Below are positions 26,523 through 35,348 of a stretch of 64,000 nt of DNA, one piece after another. This stretch comes from Paenirhodobacter populi (GTDB lineage: Bacteria; Pseudomonadota; Alphaproteobacteria; Rhodobacterales; Rhodobacteraceae). The translations under genes and the position numbers were made by a program. Every line of letters starts with the position of its first letter. The stretch's first letter is position 1. The notes under the pieces are model-generated. The model saw only the letters and a list, made by a program, of their open reading frames with translations, ran no database searches and was not told the origin of the DNA. Location: assembly GCF_004022215.1 (NCBI RefSeq), contig NZ_SAUZ01000021.1:1-64000 (forward strand). Direction: 5' to 3'.

Positions 26523-26610
26523 AATCAAATATGCGGTGTGACTTTCTTCGTATATTATTTATGGCATATCGCATAACGCGGCTGCACAAATTGTCGGCGG
26601 CATATGCGAC
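26523..26610. promoter_or_regulatory. Promoter region with GGCATATCGC-type repeats (copy set 1)
   Basis: Upstream of the binding-protein gene the AT-rich segment contains GGCATATCGCATAA (26563-26576), CGGCATATGCGAC (26598-26610) and a weaker AATATGCGG (26528-26536). The same word occurs three times upstream of the ATPase/permease operon at 34728-34800. This suggests one regulator controls both halves of the transporter; the FCD protein at 29762-30463 is the nearest candidate. The remaining sequence to 26741 holds no gene. Confidence 0.45.
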
Positions 26611-26741
26611 GTGCGAGAGGTTCCCGACAGCACCACGGACAATCCGATTCGGCGCAGGCGGCAATGTCGGATCCGCCCCGACTGTCCATCAGGGAAGGCC
26701 GCCCGCCGGGAGTCAAGCTCCGGCTGCCGCCGGGACATCCG

Positions 26742-28289
26742 TCAGATGCAAGCCTCGATGAGAAACGGGCCGGGCCGCATCAGCGCCGTTTCAAGCAGCG
26801 GCTCGAGTTCGGCCACCGTCGTCGCTCTGGCGGCGTCGACGCCGAAAGACCGCGCCAGCGTGACCCAATCGACCCGCGGCGCATCGAGGTTCAGCATCCG
26901 CCCTGCATTGACGCCGAAGGCATCGACTCCGACACGCTTCATTTCGCCGTGCAAGGTGGCGTAGGTGCCGTTCGAGAACACCACCGTCAGGATATCCAGC
27001 CCCTCGCGCGCCTGTGTCCAGAGGGCCTGCACGGTGTAAAGACCGCTGCCATCCGCCTGCAGGCAGATCACTTTCCTGTCCGGGCAGGCGACCGCCGCGC
27101 CAATCGACAGAGGCAGGCCGATACCGATCGCACCTCCGGTCAGATCCAGCATGTCATGGTGCGGACAGCCGCGCGACTGGCTTTCGAACATATAGCCCTG
27201 AGTGATGGATTCATCGACGACGATCGCATTCTCGGGCAATGCCCGGGCCACCATGGCGGTTACAGCCGGCCCGGTGAGAGCTCCATCCCCGGGCCGCGGC
27301 GGCAGACCGGCGACGCAGACCGGCGCCGGAACTGACGCAGCACCAAGCGCATCGGCCAACACGGTCAGCGCAGAGGCGGCATCCGCCCCCGGTGCGGCAT
27401 AGGGGACAATTCGGGTATCGGGCCGGGTCGGTACGCTCGGCCGTCCCGGATAGGCAAAAAAGGCCACAGGCGCCTGCGCGCCCACCAGAACCAGGACATC
27501 GACCTCCTTCATCGCCTCTTCGGCGGCCTCGATACGGTAGGGGATCCGATCGGGCGCGACACGACCGGCCCCGCGTTCGATGCGGGCCACCGAGGTTGGC
27601 GTCAGCAGCCTCACCCCGCAATGCGCCGCGATCCGCCCCGCGGTTTCCAGAGGACCGGCCCGCAGCGCTGCACCGTCAAGCAGCAGCGCCACCTTCAGCC
27701 CATCTTCAATGGCCTCCAAGATCCCGGAAATGGCAGCGGGATCGCCACCCGGAGGCGCGGGAATGGTCGCCGGAACCGGATCGGCCGGGGCCACCTCCTC
27801 CCAGGCGGTATCCGCCGGCAGGATCAACGTGGCGACCCCCGGCATCGAGGCGGCCGCAGCCACCGCCGCATTCACCCCTGCCGAAATCTCCGCCGCGCTC
27901 TCTAGACTGGCCACCCAGTCCGACATCGGGCGGGCCACGCCCTCGACATCCGAACTGAGCGGCGCCTCGTATTTGCGGTGATAGGTGGCGTGGTTCCCGA
28001 CGATGTTGACCATCGGCGTCCGGGCCCGGCGGGCGTTGTGGATATTCGCCAGACCGTTGGCCAGTCCCGGCCCGAGGTGCAAGAGCGTCGCGGCCGGACG
28101 ATCCGCCATGCGCGCATAGCCGTCGGCCGCGCCCGTCACCACATTCTCCTGAAGACCGAGAATGCAGCGCAGCTCGGGCTTGTGATCGAGCGCCGCAACG
28201 AAATGCATCTCGGACGTACCGGGATTGGCAAAGCACACGTCGATGCCGTTGACCAGAAGGGCATCGCAAAGTCGGTCGGCACCATTCAT
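26742..28289 (-). CDS. ThDP-dependent enzyme (acetolactate synthase / benzoylformate decarboxylase-like)
   Basis: A 515-residue thiamine diphosphate enzyme with the three-domain layout of the POX/AHAS family. The N-terminal pyrimidine-binding domain carries FANPGTSEMHFVAAL and the activating Glu in LQENVVTGAADGYARM. The central domain spans about 190-320. The C-terminal PP domain has LTGGAIGIGLPLSIGA and the ThDP motif running from QADGSG to VFSNGTY. Such enzymes decarboxylate or ligate 2-oxo acids. Sequence alone does not separate decarboxylase from carboligase. It is 3 nt after amidohydrolase B and starts the interval before the binding-protein promoter, so it probably processes a 2-oxo acid from the same pathway. 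Confidence 0.82.
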   Translation of the reverse strand: MNGADRLCDALLVNGIDVCFANPGTSEMHFVAALDHKPELRCILGLQENVVTGAADGYARMADRPAATLLHLGPGLANGLANIHNARRARTPMVNIVGNHATYHRKYEAPLSSDVEGVARPMSDWVASLESAAEISAGVNAAVAAAASMPGVATLILPADTAWEEVAPADPVPATIPAPPGGDPAAISGILEAIEDGLKVALLLDGAALRAGPLETAGRIAAHCGVRLLTPTSVARIERGAGRVAPDRIPYRIEAAEEAMKEVDVLVLVGAQAPVAFFAYPGRPSVPTRPDTRIVPYAAPGADAASALTVLADALGAASVPAPVCVAGLPPRPGDGALTGPAVTAMVARALPENAIVVDESITQGYMFESQSRGCPHHDMLDLTGGAIGIGLPLSIGAAVACPDRKVICLQADGSGLYTVQALWTQAREGLDILTVVFSNGTYATLHGEMKRVGVDAFGVNAGRMLNLDAPRVDWVTLARSFGVDAARATTVAELEPLLETALMRPGPFLIEACI

Positions 28290-28292
28290 CGT

Positions 28293-29759
28293 TCAGACCT
28301 CGCCGCCGGTCAGGGTCCGGGGCATCAGCACCTCCGCCGGACGATGTGCCCAGTCGTAGCGCGCCACGTCGCGCGTCGCCGATGCCTGCGCCTGTTCCAG
28401 CGTATCGCGCGCCGCGTCCAGATCAAAGGCTGCGGGAACCCCGTCGCGAACGATCCGGGAGCCGTCCACATAGACATCCCGCACCGGACGTTCGCCGGCG
28501 GTGAAGATCAGGCTGCGGATCGGATCGTAGACCGGCCGCATCGACGGATGACGCAGATCGACAGTGAAGAAATCGGCCCGCGCCCCGGGCGCAATGCGAC
28601 CGATGTCTGTGCGACCCAAAGCCTTTGCGCCCCCCAGTGTCGCCATGTGCAGCATCCGGCTGGCATCCAGTGCCGCGACATCCGCCGCCGTGATCCGCGC
28701 GGCATAGATGCCATTGCGCATCTCCTCGATGAAGTTGTGGGGGTAGGTGTCGGTGCCCAGTGCAAGGTTCACGCCGCGTTCGAGATAGAGGCCGGCGTGT
28801 TGCATCGTGATGCCGCGCCGAACGAAGACCGTCGGGCAATGCGCGACCGAGGTGCCCGTTTCGGCCAGCAGCGCCAGATCGTTTCGCTCGGGCCAGTGTA
28901 GCCAGCTGTGATGGTCGAGGAAGATGCCATGACCGATGGTCATGTCAGGCCCCAGCAGGTCCATCGACCCAAGCCAGCCCACCGGGCTCATGCCGGTGCG
29001 ATGCTGTATCTCCTGAAATTCCACCACCGCCTGCGAGGCATGCACCTGGATCGGGATATCGCGCGCCCGCGCCTCGGCCAGCGAGGCCCGGAACATCCCC
29101 TCGCTGCAGGTGTCGATCTGCGCGGGCACGACCATCCCGGACAACCGCCCGCCAGGATCGGCGATGGCGGCATCCACCGCGGCCAGCGCCGCATCCATCC
29201 GCAGTTTCCCCTTGGCCTCATCGAAGTCGTATTTCACCTCGCGGCCATTGTCGGTGAACCAGTAGGCGTCCCGGAACATCGGCGCCGCATAGGCCCGCAT
29301 GCCCGAGGCGGCAAGCGTTTCCACCCAGCCTTCATGCGGGGTGGAAATATCGACGATCGTCGTCACCCCGCTCTGCATCAGTTCGGAAAGCGCCACCTTG
29401 GTCGAGGCGACCATGCCTTCGTGCGTGGTGTCGAACAGATAGAGATATTCATAGAGCGAACTCATCCAGAACTGCCGGCTGCCGACCTCCTCCGTCACCC
29501 CCTTCAGCATGGTCTCGAATCCGGGATGGGCGTGCAGGTCGATAAATCCCGGCACCACCATCAGATCGCTGCCGTCGATGGTCTCGCCGATATCCCCGGG
29601 TGCCAGGGTCGTCGGATCGACGAATTGCCCGCCCACGAAGGCGATGTCCGCGCCACGGCGGTAGACCTGACGATCGGTGGCCTGATCATAGGCAACCAGC
29701 CAACCGATATTGCGGATCACCGTCGCCTGGACGGAGCTTGCGGGTTCGTATCTTGTCAT
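28293..29759 (-). CDS. Amidohydrolase B (ATZ/TRZ-like metal-dependent hydrolase)
   Basis: A 488-residue homologue of amidohydrolases A and C. The HAH pair is at 76-78 (PGFIDLHAHPGFE), a further His in QVHASQAVVEFQE, another in TIGHGIFLD, and the catalytic Asp in GTDTYPHN. As in A, the HxxE motif reads HASQ. It diverges more from A and C in the loop after HAH (TEEVGSRQFWMSSLYEY). Of two ATGs, 29759 is chosen because AAGGAG is 6 nt before it. The FCD regulator ends 2 nt upstream and the ThDP gene begins 3 nt downstream, so all three are probably co-translated from one mRNA. Confidence 0.82.
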   Translation of the reverse strand: MTRYEPASSVQATVIRNIGWLVAYDQATDRQVYRRGADIAFVGGQFVDPTTLAPGDIGETIDGSDLMVVPGFIDLHAHPGFETMLKGVTEEVGSRQFWMSSLYEYLYLFDTTHEGMVASTKVALSELMQSGVTTIVDISTPHEGWVETLAASGMRAYAAPMFRDAYWFTDNGREVKYDFDEAKGKLRMDAALAAVDAAIADPGGRLSGMVVPAQIDTCSEGMFRASLAEARARDIPIQVHASQAVVEFQEIQHRTGMSPVGWLGSMDLLGPDMTIGHGIFLDHHSWLHWPERNDLALLAETGTSVAHCPTVFVRRGITMQHAGLYLERGVNLALGTDTYPHNFIEEMRNGIYAARITAADVAALDASRMLHMATLGGAKALGRTDIGRIAPGARADFFTVDLRHPSMRPVYDPIRSLIFTAGERPVRDVYVDGSRIVRDGVPAAFDLDAARDTLEQAQASATRDVARYDWAHRPAEVLMPRTLTGGEV

Positions 29760-29761
29760 GC

Positions 29762-30463
29762 TCATCTCCTTGCGGGTTCGGACAGTTCCGTTCCCAGAAA
29801 GATCGTGTATTCCTCGACATAGGCGAGAAACTCGGTCACGCGGTCATGGGCGAGCCTCTCGTCACCCGCCGCCACAGCCTCGCCGATCAGGATGTGGAAT
29901 TCGGTCAGCGTCTCGTCGCGGAAACGGCGCAGGTAAAGCTCCCGATGCGCCAGCCAGAACCGGCGCGACAGTGAATAGAGCGGCAGGATCTGCGCCAGAA
30001 ACGGGTTGCGGGCGAAATCGACCAGAAGGCTGACGAACCGCCGGTCGAGACGCAGAAGCTGCAGATTCTCCCCCCGCCCGATCAGGTCACGAAAACCGCT
30101 CACCACCTCGGCCATGATCGCCGCCTCTTCGCGGTTGCGCCGTCGTGCCGCGGCGGGGACCAGCACCCCCTCCAGCGCCTTGCGCGTTTCGAGCACCTTC
30201 ATCTGCATCGGAAAGTCGGTATCGCGCACCACCATGCCGCGCCGGGGCTGCGAAATCAGCAGCTGGTCCGCGGCAAGCCGCAGCAAGGCCTCACGGATCG
30301 GCGTTCGACCGATGCCCAGCCGGGTCATCAGCGACACCTCCGACACGCGCGCGCCGGGCTCCAGTTCCATCGAGACGATCAGATCCTCGATCTGCTGGTA
30401 GGCCGTCTCGACCTGGTTCTCGGTTTTTTCGGGCTCGAGCGCCTCGGGCAGGGGGAAGTGCAT
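29762..30463 (-). CDS. GntR-family regulator, FCD subfamily
   Basis: A 233-residue regulator with a single winged helix (about 16-86: VETAYQQIEDLIVSMEL, SLMTRLGIGRTPIREALLRL, then a wing ending at RRGMVVRDT) followed by an all-helical FCD ligand domain. FCD proteins usually bind organic acids or their derivatives and repress catabolic genes. It sits inside the operon between amidohydrolases C and B, with a one-base TGATG overlap. It is a plausible reader of the GGCATATCGC elements flanking this operon. Confidence 0.88.
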   Translation of the reverse strand: MHFPLPEALEPEKTENQVETAYQQIEDLIVSMELEPGARVSEVSLMTRLGIGRTPIREALLRLAADQLLISQPRRGMVVRDTDFPMQMKVLETRKALEGVLVPAAARRRNREEAAIMAEVVSGFRDLIGRGENLQLLRLDRRFVSLLVDFARNPFLAQILPLYSLSRRFWLAHRELYLRRFRDETLTEFHILIGEAVAAGDERLAHDRVTEFLAYVEEYTIFLGTELSEPARR

Positions 30464-31905
30464 CAGTATTCCTCGAGTTCACAAGGGGAGATCTGGTCGA
30501 TGCGCCGGCCGGCCCAGTCGCCGGGACCGATACCATCCCAGACCCGCCGCGCCGCGGCCTGAAGGCCGGTGCGGGCCGTCTTTTCGTCCACACGCAGCAA
30601 TGCACCGTCGCGCATCAACCAGTTGCCGTCGACCATGACGTGATGCAGATCCTCGGATTCAGCATAGTAGACGAGGTTGCGCAGCGGATCCCGCATCGGG
30701 GCGAGAGAGAATCCCGTGGTGTCCCACAAGAGCAGGTCCGCCCTGGCGCCGGGGCTGATCCGGCCCAGATCCTCGCGGCCAAGCACACGGGCCGGGGCGA
30801 GTGTGGCGGCATCGAATACCTCCCGCGCCGAGGCGACGCGGGCATCGCGATCGGCGACCTTGGACAGGATCGCGGCCGCGCGCATCGACTTCAGCATGGA
30901 TTGCGGGGCGGTATCGGTGCCGATGCACATGTTCACCCCCGCATCACGGTAACGGGCAAAGGATTCCATGATGATGCCACGCCGCGCGAATACCCAGGCG
31001 CAATGCGCGACCGAGGCGCCCGTCCGCGCAAGGATGTCGATGTCGCCCCGGCCGGGATAGTCGATCCAGGAATTGCCCGAGGTGAAGATGCCGTGACCGA
31101 GGATCATCCCCGGCCACAGGAAATCCTGCGTTTCCAGCCATTCGACGGGGGACATGCCCTCGCGCTGGAGCATTTCCTGAAACTCGAAGACCGCCTCGGC
31201 GGCATGCAGTGTCACGGGCAGGTTCCGCTCGGCCGCGGCGGCGCGGGTGCGTGCCAGCAGCCCCGGCGTGACCATGGCCACCTGCATCGGCGTCAGCAGA
31301 CCGCGGACACGGCTGCAGCCCCGCGCCTCGAGCCGGTCGACAAAGGCGAGCGCCGCCTCGAACCCCTCCTGCCCGTCGTCGGATTTCCAGTCGTAGCTCA
31401 TCCGGCGGCCATCGCGGGTGCGCCATCTGGCGGAACCGTATCCTTCGCCGACATAGGCGCGCAGCCCCGCCCTGTCGACGGCTTCGGCGGTATAGTCGCC
31501 CAGCCAGCCGATCTCGAAAACGGTGGTCGTGCCCGAGCGCGTCAGTTCGGCCAGGGAAAAATCCACCGCCGCCTCCTGCGCGGCATGGTCCATCGCCGCA
31601 CCCATTGCCGGAAGCAGTTCGGGAAGGCCCGAAAAGTAGAACCCCGGCCGACCCACATCCTCGACATAGGACCTGTCATAAGGAGCGGACGTGATATGGG
31701 CGTGCATGTCGATCAGGCCCGGCGTCAGCAGCGCGTCCGGCAGGTCGATACGCTCGTCGAACGTGCCGGTCACCGCGGCTCCGGTCACCGCGACGATAAT
31801 GTCCCCCTCGATGATGACGGAGCCATTGCGCAGCAACCTGTGCGCTCCGTCGCGATAGGCAATGACCTGCCCCGCGGTGACAAGGATGCGATGCGACGAT
31901 GTCAT
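30463..31905 (-). CDS. Amidohydrolase C (ATZ/TRZ-like metal-dependent hydrolase)
   Basis: A 480-residue amidohydrolase closest to A (shared YVEDVG, RGIIMESFAR and TDTAPQS segments). The HAH pair is at 68-70 (TPGLIDMHAHITS), followed by TLHAAEAVFEFQE, GHGIFTSG and GTDTAPQS. Unlike A and B it keeps HxxE (HAAE), the Glu used by triazine hydrolases and related deaminases. ATG 31905 follows GGAGATCC and overlaps the permease stop as ATGA. The 147 nt of open frame upstream belong to the permease gene region. Position within the polyamine-type transporter operon indicates that its substrate enters through that transporter. Confidence 0.83.
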   Translation of the reverse strand: MTSSHRILVTAGQVIAYRDGAHRLLRNGSVIIEGDIIVAVTGAAVTGTFDERIDLPDALLTPGLIDMHAHITSAPYDRSYVEDVGRPGFYFSGLPELLPAMGAAMDHAAQEAAVDFSLAELTRSGTTTVFEIGWLGDYTAEAVDRAGLRAYVGEGYGSARWRTRDGRRMSYDWKSDDGQEGFEAALAFVDRLEARGCSRVRGLLTPMQVAMVTPGLLARTRAAAAERNLPVTLHAAEAVFEFQEMLQREGMSPVEWLETQDFLWPGMILGHGIFTSGNSWIDYPGRGDIDILARTGASVAHCAWVFARRGIIMESFARYRDAGVNMCIGTDTAPQSMLKSMRAAAILSKVADRDARVASAREVFDAATLAPARVLGREDLGRISPGARADLLLWDTTGFSLAPMRDPLRNLVYYAESEDLHHVMVDGNWLMRDGALLRVDEKTARTGLQAAARRVWDGIGPGDWAGRRIDQISPCELEEY

Positions 31906-32738
31906 TGCGGATCTCCACTTGCCGCCCCGCTGCGGCGTCGGGCTCTTCTTTGCAGCAGCGCCGAGCTGAGGAACAGCGCGACAGAGATCGCGATGGCCAG
32001 CACCGAAACCGCGGCGATCGACGGATCGAGCGAGGATTTCATGCTCTCCCACATGCGCAACGGCAATGTCACCTGCGTCGGCCCCGCGATGAACATGGCC
32101 ACTATCAGCTCATCGAAGGACGAGATGAAGGCAAAAAGCGCACCGGCCGCGATACCCGGCCGGATGATCGGCAGGGTGACGTGGAAGAAGGTGGCAAACC
32201 GCCCTGCCCCGAGGTTCGCCGCCGCCATTTCCAGCCGCCGGTCAAATCCGTGCAGCGCCGCCGAGACATTCACGACGACGAAGGGCACCGCGAGCGTGGT
32301 ATGCGCCACCGCGATGGCCAGCGGCGAGCCAACGAACTTCAGTCTGGCGTAGAAGAAGTAGATCGCAATCGCCACGATCACGCCGGGCACGATCAGGGGC
32401 GACATGATGAATGCCAGCAGCAGCCTCTGCCCGATGAACCGTCCCCGCACCAGTCCGAGCGCGCCGAGGGTTCCCAGCACCGTCGAGACCACCGTCACCA
32501 CCACCGCGATCCAGATGCTTAGCCAGGCCGAGTTGAGCCAGTCGGCGCGCGAAAAGACCCTTGCGTACCACTGCGTGGAAAAGCCGGGCGGCGGAAAGCT
32601 GAGAAAGCTGTCCGCCGTGAACGATACCGGCACGATGATCAGCACCGGCAGGATCAGGAACGCCGCGACCAGCAAGGCCACGGCTCCCAGAACCGCCTGG
32701 GTCAGCGGACCCGAGACCCGGATGTTGCGCCGGTTCAT
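31902..32738 (-). CDS. Polyamine-type ABC transporter permease (PotC-like)
   Basis: A 278-residue permease with six hydrophobic segments. It carries the PotC-type contact loop LEMAAANLGAGRFATFFHVT preceding LPIIRPGIAAGALFAF, and ISSFDELIVAMFIAG. ATG 32738 follows GGAGGAGCG and overlaps the PotB-like stop (ATGA). It pairs with the next permease. Its cytoplasmic loop should dock the ATPase encoded at 33562-34671. Confidence 0.92.
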   Translation of the reverse strand: MNRRNIRVSGPLTQAVLGAVALLVAAFLILPVLIIVPVSFTADSFLSFPPPGFSTQWYARVFSRADWLNSAWLSIWIAVVVTVVSTVLGTLGALGLVRGRFIGQRLLLAFIMSPLIVPGVIVAIAIYFFYARLKFVGSPLAIAVAHTTLAVPFVVVNVSAALHGFDRRLEMAAANLGAGRFATFFHVTLPIIRPGIAAGALFAFISSFDELIVAMFIAGPTQVTLPLRMWESMKSSLDPSIAAVSVLAIAISVALFLSSALLQRRARRRSGAASGDPQ

Positions 32739-33565
32739 CGCGCTCCTCCGAAGATGCGCTCCAGGCTGACGACGCGCCCGAACAGCGCCAGCGTCACCAG
32801 CGTGACGATCAGCAACGCGGTCGCGATCGCCGAGGCCACGTCCCATCGGTAGAGGTCGACCTCACCCGCGATGAGCATCGAAACGGTCATGTCCGAGGGC
32901 CCGCCCACCAGAGCCGGCGTGATATAGAACCCAAGGCTGAGCACGAAGACGAGGACCGATCCGGCAAGAACGCCGGGCATCGACAGCGGCACGATCACAT
33001 GGCGAAAGACCGCACCGGGCCCGGCGCCAAGATTCTCGGCTGCGGCGACCAGCCTGCCGTCAATCGCCTTCAGTGACGACAGGATGGGCAAGACCATGAA
33101 TGGCAGCAGCACATGCACCATGCCGACATAGACCGCGAAGGTCGTGTTCAGCATCCGCACCGGCGCATCGATGACGCCTGTCCATCGCAAAAAGCCGTTC
33201 ACCACCCCGTTCTGACCCAGAAGCACCATCCAGGCATAGGACCGGATCAGGATCGACGTCCAGAATGGCACCAGCACGAGGGCCAGCAGAACCATCGCCG
33301 TTCTTTCGCCCGTGGTGGCGATGAAATAGGCCAGAGGATAGGCCAGGGCGAGCGTCAGCACCGTGACGATCACCGCGATCCGGGCCGTCAGCCAGAAGAC
33401 CTTCAGCGTAACCTCGCTGGAGAATGCGTCGACGAAAGGCCTGAAAGACCAGTCCGCCCCCGTGCTGCGCAGCAGCATCTGCACCACCGGCAGCAGGTAG
33501 AACACCAGCAGGAACAGCGCCAAGGGCAGGACCAGAAAAGCCGGATCGCGCAAAAGCCGATTCAT
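32735..33565 (-). CDS. Polyamine-type ABC transporter permease (PotB-like)
   Basis: A 276-residue permease beginning MNRLLRDPAFLVLPLALFL. It has the PotB marks VPFWTSILIRSYAWMVLLG, NGVVNGFLRWTGV and the contact loop LVAAAENLGAGPGAVFRHVI. The start at 33565 overlaps the ATPase stop (ATGA); the upstream 48 nt of open frame lie in the ATPase gene. Together with the PotC-like protein it forms the membrane channel. Confidence 0.92.
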   Translation of the reverse strand: MNRLLRDPAFLVLPLALFLLVFYLLPVVQMLLRSTGADWSFRPFVDAFSSEVTLKVFWLTARIAVIVTVLTLALAYPLAYFIATTGERTAMVLLALVLVPFWTSILIRSYAWMVLLGQNGVVNGFLRWTGVIDAPVRMLNTTFAVYVGMVHVLLPFMVLPILSSLKAIDGRLVAAAENLGAGPGAVFRHVIVPLSMPGVLAGSVLVFVLSLGFYITPALVGGPSDMTVSMLIAGEVDLYRWDVASAIATALLIVTLVTLALFGRVVSLERIFGGAR

Positions 33566-34671
33566 TGCAGCGCCGTGCCTTCGGAAAATGCGCGAATCTG
33601 CGCCGCCGGCCAATCCACCGTCACGCGCGCACCGGGCGGGACGGGCTCGGCACCGGTCGACTGGGCCTTGACGATCAGCATACCCCCGTCCGCAAGGCGC
33701 AGGTCATAACGGCGATGATCGCCGACGTAGGTAACGTCCGCGACCGTAGCGCCGCCTGCGGGATCGGGGTGGAAAGCAACATGTTCGGGTCGCACCGACA
33801 GTCTCACCTGCCCACCGGCAGGCTGTCGGGCGACGGGCAGCACGATCCGGTCGCCGCCGATCTCCAGCTGCAGTGTCCTCTCCGCAGAGAATGCGACAAC
33901 GGCATCAAGCATATTCGATTCACCCAGAAATCCCGCAACGAATTCATCCTGCGGCCGACTGTAAAGTGCCTCGGGCGCGTCGACCTGGGCGATGCGTCCG
34001 TCGCGCATCACGCAGATGCGGTCGGACATGGTCATCGCCTCGTCCTGATCGTGGGTGACATAGACGACGGTGATCCCGAGGTCGCGGTGGATGCGGCGAA
34101 TCTCCGATTGCAGATGGCTGCGCAGGTATTTGTCCAGCGCCGAAAGCGGCTCGTCCATCAACAGGACCGGCGGCTGGAACACGATGGCGCGGGCAAGCGC
34201 CACGCGCTGCTGCTGTCCGCCCGAGAGCTGCCCGGGGAAGCGCCGGCCGAACCGTTCGAGCCCGACGATTTCAAGCACCCGCCCGACCTCGCGCATCTGC
34301 TCGGCCTTCGACAGGCCACGCATGCGCAACGGGAAGGCGATGTTCTGCTCCACCGTCATGTGGGGAAACAGGGCGTAGCTCTGGAACACCATGCCGACAT
34401 TGCGTCGTGCCGGCGGCACGGCGGTAATGTCCTGATGACCGATATAGATGCGCCCGTCCGTCGGCTCCTCGAACCCCGCGAGCATCATCAACGTGGTTGT
34501 CTTTCCTGATCCCGACGGCCCCAGGAAGGACATGAACTCGCCCTCCTTCACATCGAGCACAAGCGGATGCACCGCGACGAAGCTGCCAAAGGACTTGCTG
34601 ACGCCGGCGAAGCGCACCGGGCTGCCTGCCCTGGACCGGGTCGTGCCGATATCACCTGCGCCCATCTTCAT
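33562..34671 (-). CDS. Polyamine-type ABC transporter ATP-binding protein (PotA-like)
   Basis: A 369-residue ATPase of the PotA/CysA class. Walker A is GPSGSGKTT, then QSYALFPHMT, the signature LSGGQQQRVALARAI, Walker B VLLMDEPLSALD and the switch VTHD. Residues about 285-365 form a TOBE domain that often has a regulatory role. It is the first gene of the long minus-strand operon 34671-26742. The first ATG (34671) is called, though ATG 34665 has a better spaced GGA. The upstream region carries three GGCATATCGC-like words. Confidence 0.92.
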   Translation of the reverse strand: MKMGAGDIGTTRSRAGSPVRFAGVSKSFGSFVAVHPLVLDVKEGEFMSFLGPSGSGKTTTLMMLAGFEEPTDGRIYIGHQDITAVPPARRNVGMVFQSYALFPHMTVEQNIAFPLRMRGLSKAEQMREVGRVLEIVGLERFGRRFPGQLSGGQQQRVALARAIVFQPPVLLMDEPLSALDKYLRSHLQSEIRRIHRDLGITVVYVTHDQDEAMTMSDRICVMRDGRIAQVDAPEALYSRPQDEFVAGFLGESNMLDAVVAFSAERTLQLEIGGDRIVLPVARQPAGGQVRLSVRPEHVAFHPDPAGGATVADVTYVGDHRRYDLRLADGGMLIVKAQSTGAEPVPPGARVTVDWPAAQIRAFSEGTALQ

Positions 34672-34727
34672 TCCATCTGCCGACGTTACCGCTCAATCTG
34701 AACCGGGCGCGGCATGATTGCAATTAC

Positions 34728-34800
34728 GCGTATGCCATAATCCAATTTTCATATACGATATGCCGGTTCTTTGAGCGGTTCCCGGCGGCATATCGCAAAT
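34728..34800. promoter_or_regulatory. Promoter region with GGCATATCGC-type repeats (copy set 2)
   Basis: Upstream of the PotA-like gene, GCGTATGCC (34728-34736, reverse of GGCATACGC), CGATATGCCGG (34756-34766, reverse of CCGGCATATCG) and CGGCATATCGCAAAT (34786-34800) occur within 73 nt. The last two face each other as a spaced inverted pair. The same word marks the binding-protein promoter at 26563-26610. Confidence 0.45.
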
Positions 34801-35027
34801 CATCGGCCAATGATGACACCAGCAGCCTTATTGCCATGCCTGCGTGGTGAAAGAATGGCAACGACAGCACACGCGGAATCGCTCTGCCCGGCACGCTGGC
34901 GCGAGGCTACCGAAGCGGCTTCAACTCCAGCGCCGTCCCACGCCCGAGCCCGGATCCCCTCAACGATATCGGGATCGAAGAGAATTCGGCGGGCGTGGCT
35001 GCCCCCGTCCCTGCTCTGCACCGGACC

Positions 35028-35348
35028 GGTGTGTCGCGCGTCGCGTGAAAGACCACCTTCGAGGGAATCGCCGCTGTCAGCCTCGGCGACCCGTCCTATC
35101 GGAGTCAGCGGGACGCCCCCTGCGATGCGCGGTGTCGATCGCAGTCGAGGCGATCTCGCAAAATCCCGCCATCGCATCGCGGCGGATGTCCATGGGATGG
35201 CACCGGCATGATTTTCGACCCCATGCAGCGTCGCCGGGTAGGGGCGGATGCCGGTTGCCACCGCCACCGGAAAACCCGCCTGTTCGAGGACCGGACCCTG
35301 CTCGATGTGCGGTTCGATGAAGGCGCCGAAGTCGTCGTATTCAGATGA
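35028..35348 (-). pseudogene. Decayed M20-family N-carbamoyl amino acid hydrolase / allantoate-type amidase
   Basis: Three stretches in three different minus-strand frames reconstruct the middle of an M20 zinc amidase. From 35348: SSEYDDFGAFIEPHIEQG, then VATGIRPYPATLHGVE and HAGAIP. After a one-base loss near 35195 the frame continues MDIRRDAMAGFCEIAST. After a further shift it reads AAIPSKVVFHATRDT near 35078-35030. These correspond to the family landmarks HIEQGP, HAGxxPMDxRRDA and VIPxxVxF. The metal-binding N-terminal third and the C-terminal SGAGHDA block are not found. It is a broken relic of a carbamoylase-like gene in a hydantoin-related region. The rest of 34801-35677 holds no intact gene. 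Confidence 0.78.
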
